This document shows, in pieces, positions 7,501 through 15,981 of a stretch of DNA of 24,855 nt. The stretch is from the NCBI GenBank assembly GCA_964432835.1, contig CAYSPA010000007.1, forward strand, positions 1 to 24,855. The letters are read 5' to 3'. The translations under genes and the position numbers were made by a program. Each line of letters opens with the position of its first letter. Position 1 is the first letter of the stretch. The notes under the pieces are model-generated. The model worked only from the letters and a program-made list of their open reading frames with translations, ran no database searches and was not told the origin of the DNA. This DNA comes from B18-G2 sp964432835. Its GTDB lineage: Archaea > Thermoplasmatota > E2 > DHVEG-1 > B18-G2.

Positions 7501-8361
7501 TCACTTGATTGAAGAGAGTCTCTTCTTTATGTCTTCGGTGGATTTGAAGAGTCTATCCAGAAGTTCTGCATTGGATTTGTACCACTGGCGCCAGCCGTCC
7601 AGCTCATCCTTTAGTTTGCTGTTCTCTCTCTCCAACTCCTCGTATAGTTTGTAGAGCTTCACGAGTCTTTCTCTCTCTTTGTTAAACTCTACATTCAATT
7701 TTTCGTATTTTGTCTTGTAATCCTCGAATTCTCTGTACTTGCTCAACTCATCCACCATTTGCTTGAGTTGGGCTATTTCCTCCTCTTTCTCCTTGAGTGT
7801 GCTTCTCAGATTGTCGATCTCCTCTTGGAGTTTTCTGTTTTTCTCCTTATAAAGAGCTTGTTTTTTTCTGAAATCGCTATATTCCTTTAGCAGATTCTCT
7901 TTCTCTTCGAGTTTTTTGGTGAGTGTTTCTATTCTACTGCTCATGTCCTTTTCGGTCTCTCTCAATTTACTTTCATACTCCTTCACTTTTCTCTCGAGTT
8001 CGGCTATTCTCTTGTCTCTCTCGTTGAGTTCATCTTCCTGAAGTTTGTAGGCATCCCAGAGCTTGATCAATCTTTCTTTCTCCTTTTCGAGTTCATGACC
8101 GTATCTCCTCGCGTTCTCTATCGCCTCATTTCTCTCCTTTTCCATTTTTGTCAGCTGGGCCTCAAATTCCGTTATTATATCTGAAAACCTGCCTATGTGT
8201 TCCGAGTTCAGTATCTTCTTTATTCTCTCTATCTCCTCGACACCCTGATAAAATGAGCTCCTTATCTGTTCCAGCTGTGAGGTAACCTGCTGGATGCTCT
8301 CTCTGAATGCGTCTATATTGATTATATCCTTAGGTATGCCCATTACACTCCTATCAACCAT
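7501..8361 (-). CDS. Coiled-coil protein of unknown function
   Basis: 286 residues. Residues 1-60 hold short helices (DIINIDAFRESIQQVTSQL); from about 62 to 255 there is almost unbroken Glu/Lys-rich heptad sequence. There is no membrane segment, signal peptide or ATPase motif. Two stretches look duplicated: ERLIKLWDAYKLQEDEL (96-112) and ERLVKLYKLYEELERE (231-246), suggesting an internal repeat. The C-terminus contains DGWRQWYKSNAELLDRLF, more globular. It has its own TATA box and a strong SD (GGAGGAT, 4-5 nt before the ATG). It is convergent with rad50 with one base between stops. I do not recognise a family; a structural or scaffolding role is a guess from composition. Confidence 0.8.
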   Translation of the reverse strand: MVDRSVMGIPKDIINIDAFRESIQQVTSQLEQIRSSFYQGVEEIERIKKILNSEHIGRFSDIITEFEAQLTKMEKERNEAIENARRYGHELEKEKERLIKLWDAYKLQEDELNERDKRIAELERKVKEYESKLRETEKDMSSRIETLTKKLEEKENLLKEYSDFRKKQALYKEKNRKLQEEIDNLRSTLKEKEEEIAQLKQMVDELSKYREFEDYKTKYEKLNVEFNKERERLVKLYKLYEELERENSKLKDELDGWRQWYKSNAELLDRLFKSTEDIKKRLSSIK

Positions 8362-8404
8362 TTTTATCCTCCTCTCCCTCTGACGAGGTGAGATTGTTTT
8401 AACT

Positions 8405-8413
8405 GTATATAAG
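8405..8413 (-). promoter_or_regulatory. TATA box of the coiled-coil gene
   Basis: CTTATATAC on the minus strand, just outside the N gap. It predicts transcription start at about 8382 and a roughly 20-nt leader that contains the GGAGG SD. Its presence shows that the histidine kinase frame must end inside the gap. Confidence 0.7.
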
Positions 8414-8423
8414 CGTTGTTATG

Positions 8424-8523
8424 NNNNNNNNNNNNNNNNNNNNNNNNNNNNNNNNNNNNNNNNNNNNNNNNNNNNNNNNNNNNNNNNNNNNNNNNNNNNN
8501 NNNNNNNNNNNNNNNNNNNNNNN
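8424..8523. other. 100-N assembly gap at the 3' end of the histidine kinase gene
   Basis: Exactly 100 N, so unknown true size. It hides the last codons of the kinase and the start of the intergenic region. Confidence 0.95.
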
Positions 8524-10412
8524 TCAGCCTTCTCGGAAGCCGATGGAAGCGTAAAGTAGAATGTCGATCCCTTTCCGGGTCCTTCGCTCTCCGCCCATAT
8601 CCTTCCGCCATGTCTCTCCACCAGTTTTTTGCAGATGGAAAGCCCAACACCCACAGAGGAAAGGTCATGACCCGATTTATCAGCCTTGTAGAATTCGTCG
8701 AATACGCGTTCCAGTTGCTCTTTTGTCATACCCTTTCCGTTATCCTTCACGAAGATCTTTACCATACCGTTCTCCCTTTCCGCACCTATTCTGATTTCGC
8801 CCCCTTCCTTATTATATTTTATCGCATTTGAAATGAGATTATCAAAAATCTCTCTCAATCTAATCTCATCGGCCTTGACGAAGATATCGTCTCCTATAGA
8901 GATATCCACGCTTATCTTCTTTTGATTCAAGTCGATCTTGTAATTCTCCACGATTTCTTCTACATGTTTCCTGAGTTTTATGTTCTCCATCTTCAGATCG
9001 GTCTTTTCCACCTTCAGCAGCTGTAAGCTGTCGACTATCAGTTTCTTCATGTAATTCGCATTCTTTATACAGACATCGAGGAGTCTCTTGGTCTTTGGAT
9101 CGTCGACCTGTTCTCTCACTATGGGAAGGAGGGTGCAGAGGGGCGTCAGCGGCGTCTTTATATCATGGCTTATCTGGAGCAAAAGCTCCTCCTTTGCCCT
9201 CAGGAGTTTTTCGACTTCCGCGGTCCTTTCTTTCACGATTTTTTCCAAGTTTTTGTTCAGTTCCTCGAGTTCTCTGTTCTTTCTCCTGATCTCTTCTCTC
9301 GCCCTCTTCAGACTTTCCACATTCTCTTTCAGATCTTCCATTATATTGAGATATGCCCGCTTAGCCCTTTCCAGTTCCTCTACCTTTATCGATAACTGAT
9401 GTTCCATTTCTTTTCTTTCCGTCACGTCCCTGTAAGAACTGATAAACATCACGATTTTTCCGTTCTCCCTAACCGCGGATATGGACTGAGAAAGCCACTT
9501 GATCTTTTCGTCCTTCGTTATGATGCGGAACTCTATCGGCTTACTGGCAAATCCACGCTCCTTTGCCATGCGATGAAAGGATGAAACGATCTTCACATCT
9601 TCTGGATGGATAATTCTTATCTGCCACGGTTTTTTACCTATCAATTCTTCTGGATCGTAACCGGATAATCTTTTGAAAGAAGGGCTAACGTATGTTATGA
9701 CCCCATTCCAATCGTTCGTAATGATGGCATCGCTCGTGTTTTCCACGATTATGCGATATCTTTCCTCGCTCAATCTCAGTTTCCTTTTGGTTTCTTCCAG
9801 CTCCTTTTTCAGGGAGAAATACAGGTCTATTCCCTCTCTCAAAGATGCTTTTCTGAAAGTAAGGGAAAGAAAGACGTATGCGATACTGAAAGAGAAGATG
9901 GCGAGACCCGGTATATCGTGTGCCAACCCTATGCTCGCGGTTGTGAAACATATGAGTGACATGCCAAAGAGGAAGGCGGTCTCATTTCTTTTTTTCACGA
10001 AGGAAAAGAATGAGAGGGAAATTGTCAGGATGGCAAGAATTATTCTGATGGGGTGGGTGCTCTCTTTCACGGAGAAGGGTAAAAAAGAGAGAATGAGGAG
10101 GGCAGAGACCACACCAAAGAATATGTTAAAAACTCTGTCAAAATTTTTGATCGGATGCAGTGTCTCGATAACGGCGAGAAATATAGCCATTTGGAGGGGG
10201 ATGGTTGATAGAAGGTAAAGGTTTGAAAGGGTTGTGTTTGGATTGGGATATGCGCCCATCAGCATAAAAATATAGTCGATCGAAGCGAAAAAGAAAACAA
10301 TGGAGAACATGAGTTTTCTCTTATCCTTATCCTTTCGATACAGATTGAGAAACCATGCGATCGTGGCATAGACGGCGAAGATCGGAATGAGCCAGAGAAC
10401 ATCAAGAAACAC
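8524..10412 (-). CDS. Membrane PAS sensor histidine kinase (3' end in gap)
   Basis: About 629 residues are visible. Seven hydrophobic segments fill residues 1-186, then a linker helix, one PAS domain (about 215-330, with SGYDPEELIGKKPW and a PAC-type RDVTERK end), a long coiled coil (330-405), the dimerisation/phosphoacceptor domain with His416 in SHDIKTPLTPL, and the HATPase domain with NLISNAIKYN (N box), DNGKGM (G1) and GVGLSICKKL (G2). It should autophosphorylate in response to a membrane or PAS signal. The end TFYFTLPSAS is typical of the kinase C-terminus, so only a few residues are missing. The start is GTG at 10412, inside the last codons of the upstream multi-PAS gene (11-nt overlap), which implies translational coupling. 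No response regulator is present in the window. Confidence 0.92.
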
Positions 10413-12174
10413 CCTGCAATACCCCCTCCGAGTCTATTTCTTCCTCGGTGGATTCGTATCTTGGTTTTTCTCCATATTTCCTGCAGAGTTCGTTTATCTC
10501 TCTTTTTAACTCGATCATCCGTAGTTCCCTATCGATAGCTATCTTGTAAAATTTTTCGAGTTCTTTCAACTTCTCTTCGATTTCCTTTTCCATCCTCTTC
10601 CTCTCGCTTATATCTCTAACAACAGCTACAGCATGCCATCTTGCCTTTATCTTGAAGGCACCAACGGATAACTCTACCGGAAATTCTTCGCCATTTTTCC
10701 TGAGGGCGGTCATCTCTACGGTTTTACCGACGATTTTTCCTTTGCCACTACTTTTGAAAGTCTTGAATCCCTCTATATAGTCCCGATGATATTTCTCCGG
10801 TGCGCAGAGGAGATGCACATCCTTCCCTATCACTTCTTCAGCCCTATAACCAAACATCTTCTCAGCCATCTTATTCCAGAATATGACACTGCCATCATCG
10901 TCTATCATTATTATCGCATCCTTTGCATACTCCGCAATGGATCTGAAAATTTCTATACTCTCTCTCAACTTGCACTCCAATCTCTTGCGTTCGGAGACAT
11001 CGTAGTACAACTCCACACATCCTCCCGCATAGAATCCCGTCTCGATGGGCTGGCATCTGTATTCGAGCCATCTTTCCTCTCTGTTCTCCCCGGGTAGGAC
11101 ATGACACTCGAAGGCGTCCACGTGAGGACTTTTATCTTTCGATGACAGAACTCTCCTCTCAAATTCATCCGGATTTTCAAAAATAAACTTGATTCTCTCC
11201 TTGACAACCTCTTCTTTCCCCTTCCCGATCAATTCTTCTCTCTTTATACCAAAATACTTCTCAAAGGTGCTGTTCACCCAGGCTATGCGATGATTTCTAT
11301 CGAGCAGAAGAAAGCCAACTTCCACCGCGTTCATGACATCGTTTGTTATTGACTTGAATCTCTCTTCAGATTCTCTCAATTTCCTTTCCGTTTCCATGCG
11401 TTCCGTTACATCGTGGTCAGCCCCTCTGTAACCCAGCAGTTCGCCATCATCTGATAATACCGGTACACCATCTGTTTCCACGATAACGACCTTGCCATCC
11501 TTGCGTAGAAGCTTATTCAGAAATTTGTGGAAGGGTCGTTTCTTTGAAAATATCTCAAAAGCCCTTCTTTTTAGAGTTTCTCTCTCTTCCGGAAGGAAAA
11601 ATTCGTAAAAGAATCTACCGATCACCTCCTCGGGCTTGTAACCGAGGATCTTTTCTACTACAGAGCTGGAGTAAGTATATCTTCCCTCCCTGTCAACCTC
11701 CCAAACCCACTCGCCGATGTGCGATGCTATATCTTCAAACCTCTTTTTCTCTTCTTTCAATTTTTCCTCGAGTGTTTTTCTATCCGTGATATCTCTGAGG
11801 TGCTCGATCACCGCAACCACATTACCCTCTTCATCGGTGAGTGGATAGAAAAAAGCCTCAAACCATTTCTTTCTATCTTCTCCGGGTGGTAATATGATAT
11901 GCCGGGATGACTTCTTTTCCGCTACTTCCCTGATAGGGCATTGTGGGCATACGGAGCTTCTACCATAAAAGGCCGAGTAACACTTCTTTCCCACCAAGTC
12001 CTTTCCATAAAGATTCTCCATCCATCTATTGAGCATGAGGATGTTGTAATCGAGGTCTATGATCGCCAGTCCCTCGTGAAATTTTTCCAAGATTGAATAC
12101 GCCATCTCACCGTGGGTGAGTTTGTCCCATACCTCACTTTTTCCTCCCATAAACTCACATGTTTTGTTGGGCAT
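10402..12174 (-). CDS. Multi-PAS domain sensor protein without kinase domain
   Basis: 590 residues from ATG 12174. Four PAS/PAC units: PAS1 about 28-131, containing a CPQC pair (Cys76, Cys79); PAS2 about 145-258; PAS3 about 272-394; PAS4 about 406-523. The PAS modules end in typical D[IV][ST][ED]RK-like tails (PAS2: DVTERM). A coiled coil (525-568, with ELRMIELKREINEL) ends the protein; there is no HATPase, cyclase or output domain and no membrane segment. The open frame continues upstream into the gap, but a TATA box at 12203-12212 and a start a few bases after the predicted transcription start set the beginning here. A GGAGGGG lies too close to the ATG to be an ideal SD, so leaderless initiation is favoured. 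It overlaps the kinase gene by 11 nt and likely feeds signals to it. Confidence 0.85.
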   Translation of the reverse strand: MPNKTCEFMGGKSEVWDKLTHGEMAYSILEKFHEGLAIIDLDYNILMLNRWMENLYGKDLVGKKCYSAFYGRSSVCPQCPIREVAEKKSSRHIILPPGEDRKKWFEAFFYPLTDEEGNVVAVIEHLRDITDRKTLEEKLKEEKKRFEDIASHIGEWVWEVDREGRYTYSSSVVEKILGYKPEEVIGRFFYEFFLPEERETLKRRAFEIFSKKRPFHKFLNKLLRKDGKVVIVETDGVPVLSDDGELLGYRGADHDVTERMETERKLRESEERFKSITNDVMNAVEVGFLLLDRNHRIAWVNSTFEKYFGIKREELIGKGKEEVVKERIKFIFENPDEFERRVLSSKDKSPHVDAFECHVLPGENREERWLEYRCQPIETGFYAGGCVELYYDVSERKRLECKLRESIEIFRSIAEYAKDAIIMIDDDGSVIFWNKMAEKMFGYRAEEVIGKDVHLLCAPEKYHRDYIEGFKTFKSSGKGKIVGKTVEMTALRKNGEEFPVELSVGAFKIKARWHAVAVVRDISERKRMEKEIEEKLKELEKFYKIAIDRELRMIELKREINELCRKYGEKPRYESTEEEIDSEGVLQGVS

Positions 12175-12202
12175 CCCCTCCACGAATGAAGCAAATGCCT
12201 TT

Positions 12203-12212
12203 TTTATATAAA
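12203..12212 (-). promoter_or_regulatory. TATA box of the multi-PAS/kinase operon
   Basis: TTTATATAAA on the minus strand, centre about 12208, predicting transcription start near 12181, about 7 nt before ATG 12174. It lies between the N gap and the PAS gene and separates that gene from the decarboxylase. Confidence 0.7.
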
Positions 12213-12252
12213 AGTTTAACTGCCCGAGTGCTTCAAAATTATCTGTGGATGG

Positions 12253-12352
12253 NNNNNNNNNNNNNNNNNNNNNNNNNNNNNNNNNNNNNNNNNNNNNNNN
12301 NNNNNNNNNNNNNNNNNNNNNNNNNNNNNNNNNNNNNNNNNNNNNNNNNNNN
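12253..12352. other. 100-N assembly gap between the arginine decarboxylase and multi-PAS genes
   Basis: Exactly 100 N, a gap of unknown size. It hides the C-terminus of the decarboxylase and the upstream part of the PAS gene's intergenic region. Confidence 0.95.
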
Positions 12353-12726
12353 GCCAGCATGGTGGCTGCGAGATCCTCTGCGTAATCTCCAGCGGTTTTA
12401 CATCTCTCCCCAAAACTGTGGTACTCGGAGATGTATCCATATGCATTCCTATCCTTTGGTATCGCAACACCAATCGATGCCGATATCTTTCTGTAGGGCT
12501 CGTTGGTCTGGTTTCTGGACATCACACAATATACGATCTCTCCGGGTCTCAGTTTCTCTATACCTCTCTTCCTTGATATTATCTTGCAGTTGGGTGGAAG
12601 GATGCTCGATACCGTTACGATATTGCACATACCTATGCCCGCATCTCTCAATGCCAACTCGAATGACTGCAATTTGTCCCTGTGCACCCCCATTCCCTTC
12701 GTGAAGAATACAGCCTTCGGTATCAT
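12353..12726 (-). CDS. pdaD: Pyruvoyl-dependent arginine decarboxylase, 3' end in gap
   Basis: 124 residues are visible of an expected roughly 155-165. The start MIPKAVFFTKGMG, then FELALRDAGIGMCNIVTVSSILPP, contains the Ser40-Ser41 pair where proenzymes of this family self-cleave to give beta and alpha chains, Ser41 becoming the pyruvoyl group. GVAIPKDR and Glu101 in ISEYHS match the conserved region holding the catalytic glutamate. It decarboxylates arginine to agmatine, the first step of archaeal polyamine synthesis, and is soluble. The ATG at 12726 fits the family and follows a TATA box (12751-12758) that predicts a leaderless transcript. The frame appears to continue into the multi-PAS gene only because the gap happens to be 100 N long; I do not call a fusion. 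Confidence 0.92.
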
Positions 12727-12750
12727 CCGCGATTCTTATATAATTCTCTG

Positions 12751-12758
12751 TTTTAAAT
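12751..12758 (-). promoter_or_regulatory. TATA box of pdaD
   Basis: ATTTAAAA on the minus strand, overlapping the region just below the PH-protein stop. It predicts transcription start at about 12728, next to ATG 12726. A second AT-rich motif, AATTATATAA at 12736-12745, would place the start inside the gene and is less likely. Confidence 0.5.
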
Positions 12759-13631
12759 CTAATCCTTCAGCTCCTTTTGTCGCTCAAGGAGTTCTTTCAT
12801 CTCCTTTTGAAGTTCGAGTTGTTCCCTCTGGAGCTCGACCTGCTCTCTCTGATAAGGTGTTATGACGTGACCTTGTATCAACTCCTCGAGAAGTTTTCTC
12901 ACCTCTTTGTACGGATGAACTCCATGCAGTTCGTAATACGTTCTTGCTCTCGGTGTCTTAACTTCCTTTGCTCCACCCGCTAATCCAAATATACCAAATC
13001 TTTTCCCCCCTGCTTTGACGCCGCCCGCCGCAAAGGTCTGGTCGGAACCGAGTCCAAAGCCGGATTGGGTTATGGGAATGATCGTTCCAAAGTCAAAAAT
13101 CTGACCCAGGATATCCTGCGTACCATCAACGTCTGTTATTTTATCATATCTCAATGTTCTTTCTCTCTTTTTCAGCACACCACCTCTGAATATGATTCTG
13201 CAGTCGGTGAGAATGTATCTGTGCGACTTTACGAATACGTATACACCCATGAACATGATTATGGATACAGCCAGAGAGTATCCCAGTATAAACAGGCTCG
13301 TTCCCTTTCCATCCACGAGGTAGTTAAGTCTCCATGCGAGAAAGGTTCCCAGGGATGCGATTGTCACGTATAGGAAAAAGAATCTCCATCTTATAGCTAC
13401 GAGGGATGCAACGACTCCCGCTATTATGATTCCGATCCACCACAGGAGCAGTACGGTGAACCAGGATTCCAAGAAACTGGTGTACTGTGAGTAATTTGCC
13501 GTCCACCACAGGATTATACCAAATACCGCTATAAAAATCCAGAGGGCTTGCAAACCCATAAAGGATAGTGGATGTGGTGTGAGGATCTTCTCTATCCTCT
13601 CTCCTTTCAGGAGTTCTTCCTCTATTTTCAT
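12759..13631 (-). CDS. Membrane protein with bacterial-type PH domain
   Basis: 290 residues. Four hydrophobic segments (about 25-45, 57-80, 84-101, 112-134) are followed by SHRYILTDCRIIFRGGVLKK and RTLRYDKITDV, the pattern of YdbS/bPH2-type PH domains in membrane proteins. The domain carries a Gly-rich insertion (FAAGGVKAGGKRFGIFGLAG) before a closing helix (HPYKEVRKLLEELI). The last 40 residues are a Gln/Glu/Leu-rich coiled coil with a short internal repeat (REQVELQREQLELQKE). The function of such proteins is unknown; a cell-envelope role is inferred from topology. GGAGGGG stands 4-5 nt before the ATG. The gene may also be read through from the upstream multi-TM gene, 45 nt away. Confidence 0.8.
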   Translation of the reverse strand: MKIEEELLKGERIEKILTPHPLSFMGLQALWIFIAVFGIILWWTANYSQYTSFLESWFTVLLLWWIGIIIAGVVASLVAIRWRFFFLYVTIASLGTFLAWRLNYLVDGKGTSLFILGYSLAVSIIMFMGVYVFVKSHRYILTDCRIIFRGGVLKKRERTLRYDKITDVDGTQDILGQIFDFGTIIPITQSGFGLGSDQTFAAGGVKAGGKRFGIFGLAGGAKEVKTPRARTYYELHGVHPYKEVRKLLEELIQGHVITPYQREQVELQREQLELQKEMKELLERQKELKD

Positions 13632-13667
13632 CTTCCCCTCCTCTCTGCTTAAGCCATCCTTTTTGAT

Positions 13668-13675
13668 GTTTTAAG
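13668..13675 (-). promoter_or_regulatory. Possible TATA box of the PH-domain gene
   Basis: CTTAAAAC on the minus strand abutting the stop codon of the upstream gene. It predicts transcription start near 13645, with a short SD-containing leader. A weak match. Confidence 0.35.
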
Positions 13676-13676
13676 T

Positions 13677-14771
13677 TTATTGGTTTTCGGTTTCTTTAAG
13701 GATTTTCTTGCCTTCCTCCTTGTCTTCTTTATCGATTTTCTTCTCCTTGACTTCTCTTAAACTCTGCAAACCTTCTCTGAGTTTTTGTCTGTCCATCTCC
13801 ATTTTGAGAGCGATGGCGGATGAAACAAATGTGAGTGACGAACTTGCGATATTGGTTATTGCCAGATCCATGTCTGTCCTGACGAAAGTGAATGTGACCC
13901 TCAGAGATATATAAGATAGAACGAACACGATGAGGGGAAGATATTTTTTGAAGGAAGGTAACCTGTCACTCACCATGATGAGGAAGACGAAGAGGGATGC
14001 AATGAGGAGAGAAACTATCGATATCAGAGATAGCCATCCGAAGAAGGAAAATATGAGCACGTAGTAGGGTAGCTTCAGGAAGTAAAGGATATAGAAGAGG
14101 ATGTAAATGGAAACAAAAAAGATGAGGATGGATTTTGGGTGGGATATGAAAAAGTCTCTTATTTTTGCGAGGTCATCTATCATCCTGTATTTTCTTTCCT
14201 CATCCTCTATGAAACTTGGTCTGATACCGAGACCAATGAGAATTACGGCAACGAGGAACATCAGATGGAAAGGATTGAAAAGGTCCAGATTGACGATTAT
14301 TGTTAGAAAATTCATCCCATATTGCTGAAGCAGAGAACCAAAGGATATCAAAGCGGTTGAAAAGGTGTAACATTCCATTATCTCCATTCCGGGCGTAAAG
14401 GGTAGAAGTATCAGAAACAGAATCAGGGGAGGTATGAAGAAGGGACCGAAAAGCAGGAAGACATTTGCCAGTATGGATGGAAATCCCCTCTTCTCCCTTT
14501 TTGGCGTAACCCTTGCATTCCCGATGCTGAGTGAGAACTCTCCCACACCTATACCGGTTAACGTGTATCCCAGCATGTGAGAAACCGCCTGAAACAGCAG
14601 AGCGACAAAATTCGAGAATCTGCAAAAAGCTCTGTGATTATCCCATATTTCTCTCAGAAGCGTTTTTAATCCCTCCGCCATCAGTATCTGGATGGACCAG
14701 AAGAGGATCGCTCCAGCCAGTGGAGCGAGGGGGGCTGCGAGAAATGTATCGAGTGCAGAGATGTCCATCAT
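13677..14771 (-). CDS. Multi-pass membrane protein resembling a degenerate M50-like peptidase
   Basis: 364 residues with about 8-9 hydrophobic segments over residues 8-315 and a highly charged C-terminal tail (KEKKIDKEDKEEGKK). Near residues 56-82 the sequence FVALLFQAVSHMLGYTLTG, followed by EFSLSIG, resembles the zinc-binding helix of M50-type membrane peptidases (HExxH followed by a hydrophobic/Gly stretch and a SL-rich strand), but reads QAVSH at 61-65, so the first His and the Glu are missing. GIRPSFIED further on resembles a second conserved turn in that group. If the relationship is right the protein is catalytically dead; otherwise it is simply an unknown membrane protein. The TATA box at 14789-14798 predicts transcription start at about 14767, favouring the second ATG (14768). 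Confidence 0.65.
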   Translation of the reverse strand: MMDISALDTFLAAPLAPLAGAILFWSIQILMAEGLKTLLREIWDNHRAFCRFSNFVALLFQAVSHMLGYTLTGIGVGEFSLSIGNARVTPKREKRGFPSILANVFLLFGPFFIPPLILFLILLPFTPGMEIMECYTFSTALISFGSLLQQYGMNFLTIIVNLDLFNPFHLMFLVAVILIGLGIRPSFIEDEERKYRMIDDLAKIRDFFISHPKSILIFFVSIYILFYILYFLKLPYYVLIFSFFGWLSLISIVSLLIASLFVFLIMVSDRLPSFKKYLPLIVFVLSYISLRVTFTFVRTDMDLAITNIASSSLTFVSSAIALKMEMDRQKLREGLQSLREVKEKKIDKEDKEEGKKILKETENQ

Positions 14772-14788
14772 TTCCGTTAAGGTTACTG

Positions 14789-14798
14789 TATTTAAAAA
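14789..14798 (-). promoter_or_regulatory. TATA box of the multi-TM gene
   Basis: TTTTTAAATA on the minus strand, immediately below the stop of the JAMM gene. It predicts transcription start at about 14767, on the tandem ATGs of the next gene. Confidence 0.55.
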
Positions 14799-15170
14799 CT
14801 ATTCAATTACCTCCACCTCTATCTCTCTGCCATTCCAGTCATAAGCCCTCCACGATTTTTCATCATATGGCATAGCCACGATGATGTGCACTTTTCCATA
14901 TTTGGAAAACATGCGCAGGTCCTCACCCGATGGTCTATTTGAGTGAGATGGGTGGCTGTGAGCCGTTCCAACGATGGAATAATCTATGGGAAGCATGGCG
15001 ATGTTAAAGATTGCATGCCTATCTCCGTGTATCATTCCGGGTATGAGCAGAATCTCTCTTATCACATTACCTTCCGCCCGCAGGAAGGCGGCGAATTCCC
15101 TTGGATGCATTGCTCTGGAGCTTTCAAGGATTGTTTGAAGACATTCTCTGTCTATCTTCCATTTCTTCAT
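14799..15170 (-). CDS. JAMM/MPN-domain metalloprotease-like protein
   Basis: 124 residues from ATG 15170. The JAMM zinc motif is complete: Glu25 in MHPREFAAFL, His71 and His73 in AHSHPS, and Ser81 and Asp84 in PSGED. This is a stand-alone MPN(+) domain, the family of archaeal desampylases/isopeptidases that remove ubiquitin-like SAMP proteins and of related hydrolases; the substrate here is not known. An upstream in-frame ATG at 15254 would overlap NAD kinase by 88 nt, whereas ATG 15170 overlaps the NAD kinase stop as ATGA, so the shorter form is chosen. It is the last gene of a five-gene operon, so expression should be tied to lipid-reduction genes. Confidence 0.85.
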   Translation of the reverse strand: MKKWKIDRECLQTILESSRAMHPREFAAFLRAEGNVIREILLIPGMIHGDRHAIFNIAMLPIDYSIVGTAHSHPSHSNRPSGEDLRMFSKYGKVHIIVAMPYDEKSWRAYDWNGREIEVEVIE

Positions 15171-15976
15171 CTTACCAGTTTCAACCTGACCGTCTGATAA
15201 AAGGACTCTCCAAATCTGATGAATCTCGATTTTTTCTCTGATAAGGTTGCGCACACCCTTTCACCGGCATGAACATCGTATGAGTTTCTCCCGTCTATGA
15301 CCAGCTTCGCATCTTTGCTTTTCTCGGATAGTTCCACGCATATGTTCTTATCTATTGGAACTATCCACGGTCTGGATGCCAGTTTGAATGGCGCTATCGG
15401 AGCGATTATCGCTGCATCTACCCCCGGATCAACAATTGGTCCTCCCACGCTCAGAGCATAGCCGGTTGCACCGGTTGGTGTAGCGATGATTATCCCATCA
15501 GCTCTCAGTCTATCGACCAACTCATCGTTAATCAGGATAGAAAATTCTATTATTTTCGCCACATTTGCCGTCTGAATCGTGAGCTCATTGGATGCATCCT
15601 CCACCCTCCTTCCCTCAAGAAACACCTTCAATCTCGCCCTTTCCTCTATATTGTAGTCACCCCTCAGGATTCTCTCCATCCCGCTCTTCGCAAACTTCGC
15701 GTTCACCTCTGTCAGAAAGCCCATGGCGCTGCAGTTTACCGCAAATATGGGCTTTTCTATCTCTTGCAGAGCGTAGAGAATTGTACCATCACCGCCGACG
15801 GTTATGACGATATCCGCGATGTTGTTCAGCTCCCCGATCGAGTATCCCTCTCTACCGAGTTCTTCGGCGATTTTCTTCTCCAGATAGATTTCTTCATCTT
15901 TGAGAAAGGATATTATCTCCTCCGCGAGTTTTCTCGCCTTGCTGTCGTTTGGTTTTACCACGATTCCCCATTTCAT
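15167..15976 (-). CDS. nadK: NAD kinase
   Basis: 269 residues. The nucleotide motif GGDGT is at 61-65, with a MGFLTEV strand, the Asn130-Glu131 pair in ASNELTIQ, and the long conserved block beginning TPTGATGYALSVGGP at 167. These are the hallmarks of ATP/polyphosphate NAD kinases, which phosphorylate NAD to NADP in the cytoplasm. The length is normal. It begins 5 nt after the geranylgeranyl reductase stop and its own stop overlaps the JAMM start, so it is inside the operon. Providing NADP beside a lipid reductase is suggestive, but whether the reductase uses NADPH directly or ferredoxin is not shown by sequence. Confidence 0.95.
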   Translation of the reverse strand: MKWGIVVKPNDSKARKLAEEIISFLKDEEIYLEKKIAEELGREGYSIGELNNIADIVITVGGDGTILYALQEIEKPIFAVNCSAMGFLTEVNAKFAKSGMERILRGDYNIEERARLKVFLEGRRVEDASNELTIQTANVAKIIEFSILINDELVDRLRADGIIIATPTGATGYALSVGGPIVDPGVDAAIIAPIAPFKLASRPWIVPIDKNICVELSEKSKDAKLVIDGRNSYDVHAGERVCATLSEKKSRFIRFGESFYQTVRLKLVR

Positions 15977-15981
15977 TTTAT

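Noticed and set aside
8364..8523. Continuation of the histidine kinase frame past the gap
   Set aside because: It only exists because the gap is 100 N; after it come the TATA box and SD of the next gene.
15171..15254. Longer start of the JAMM gene at 15254
   Set aside because: It would overlap NAD kinase by 88 nt, while ATG 15170 gives a 4-nt coupling and begins at the domain boundary.
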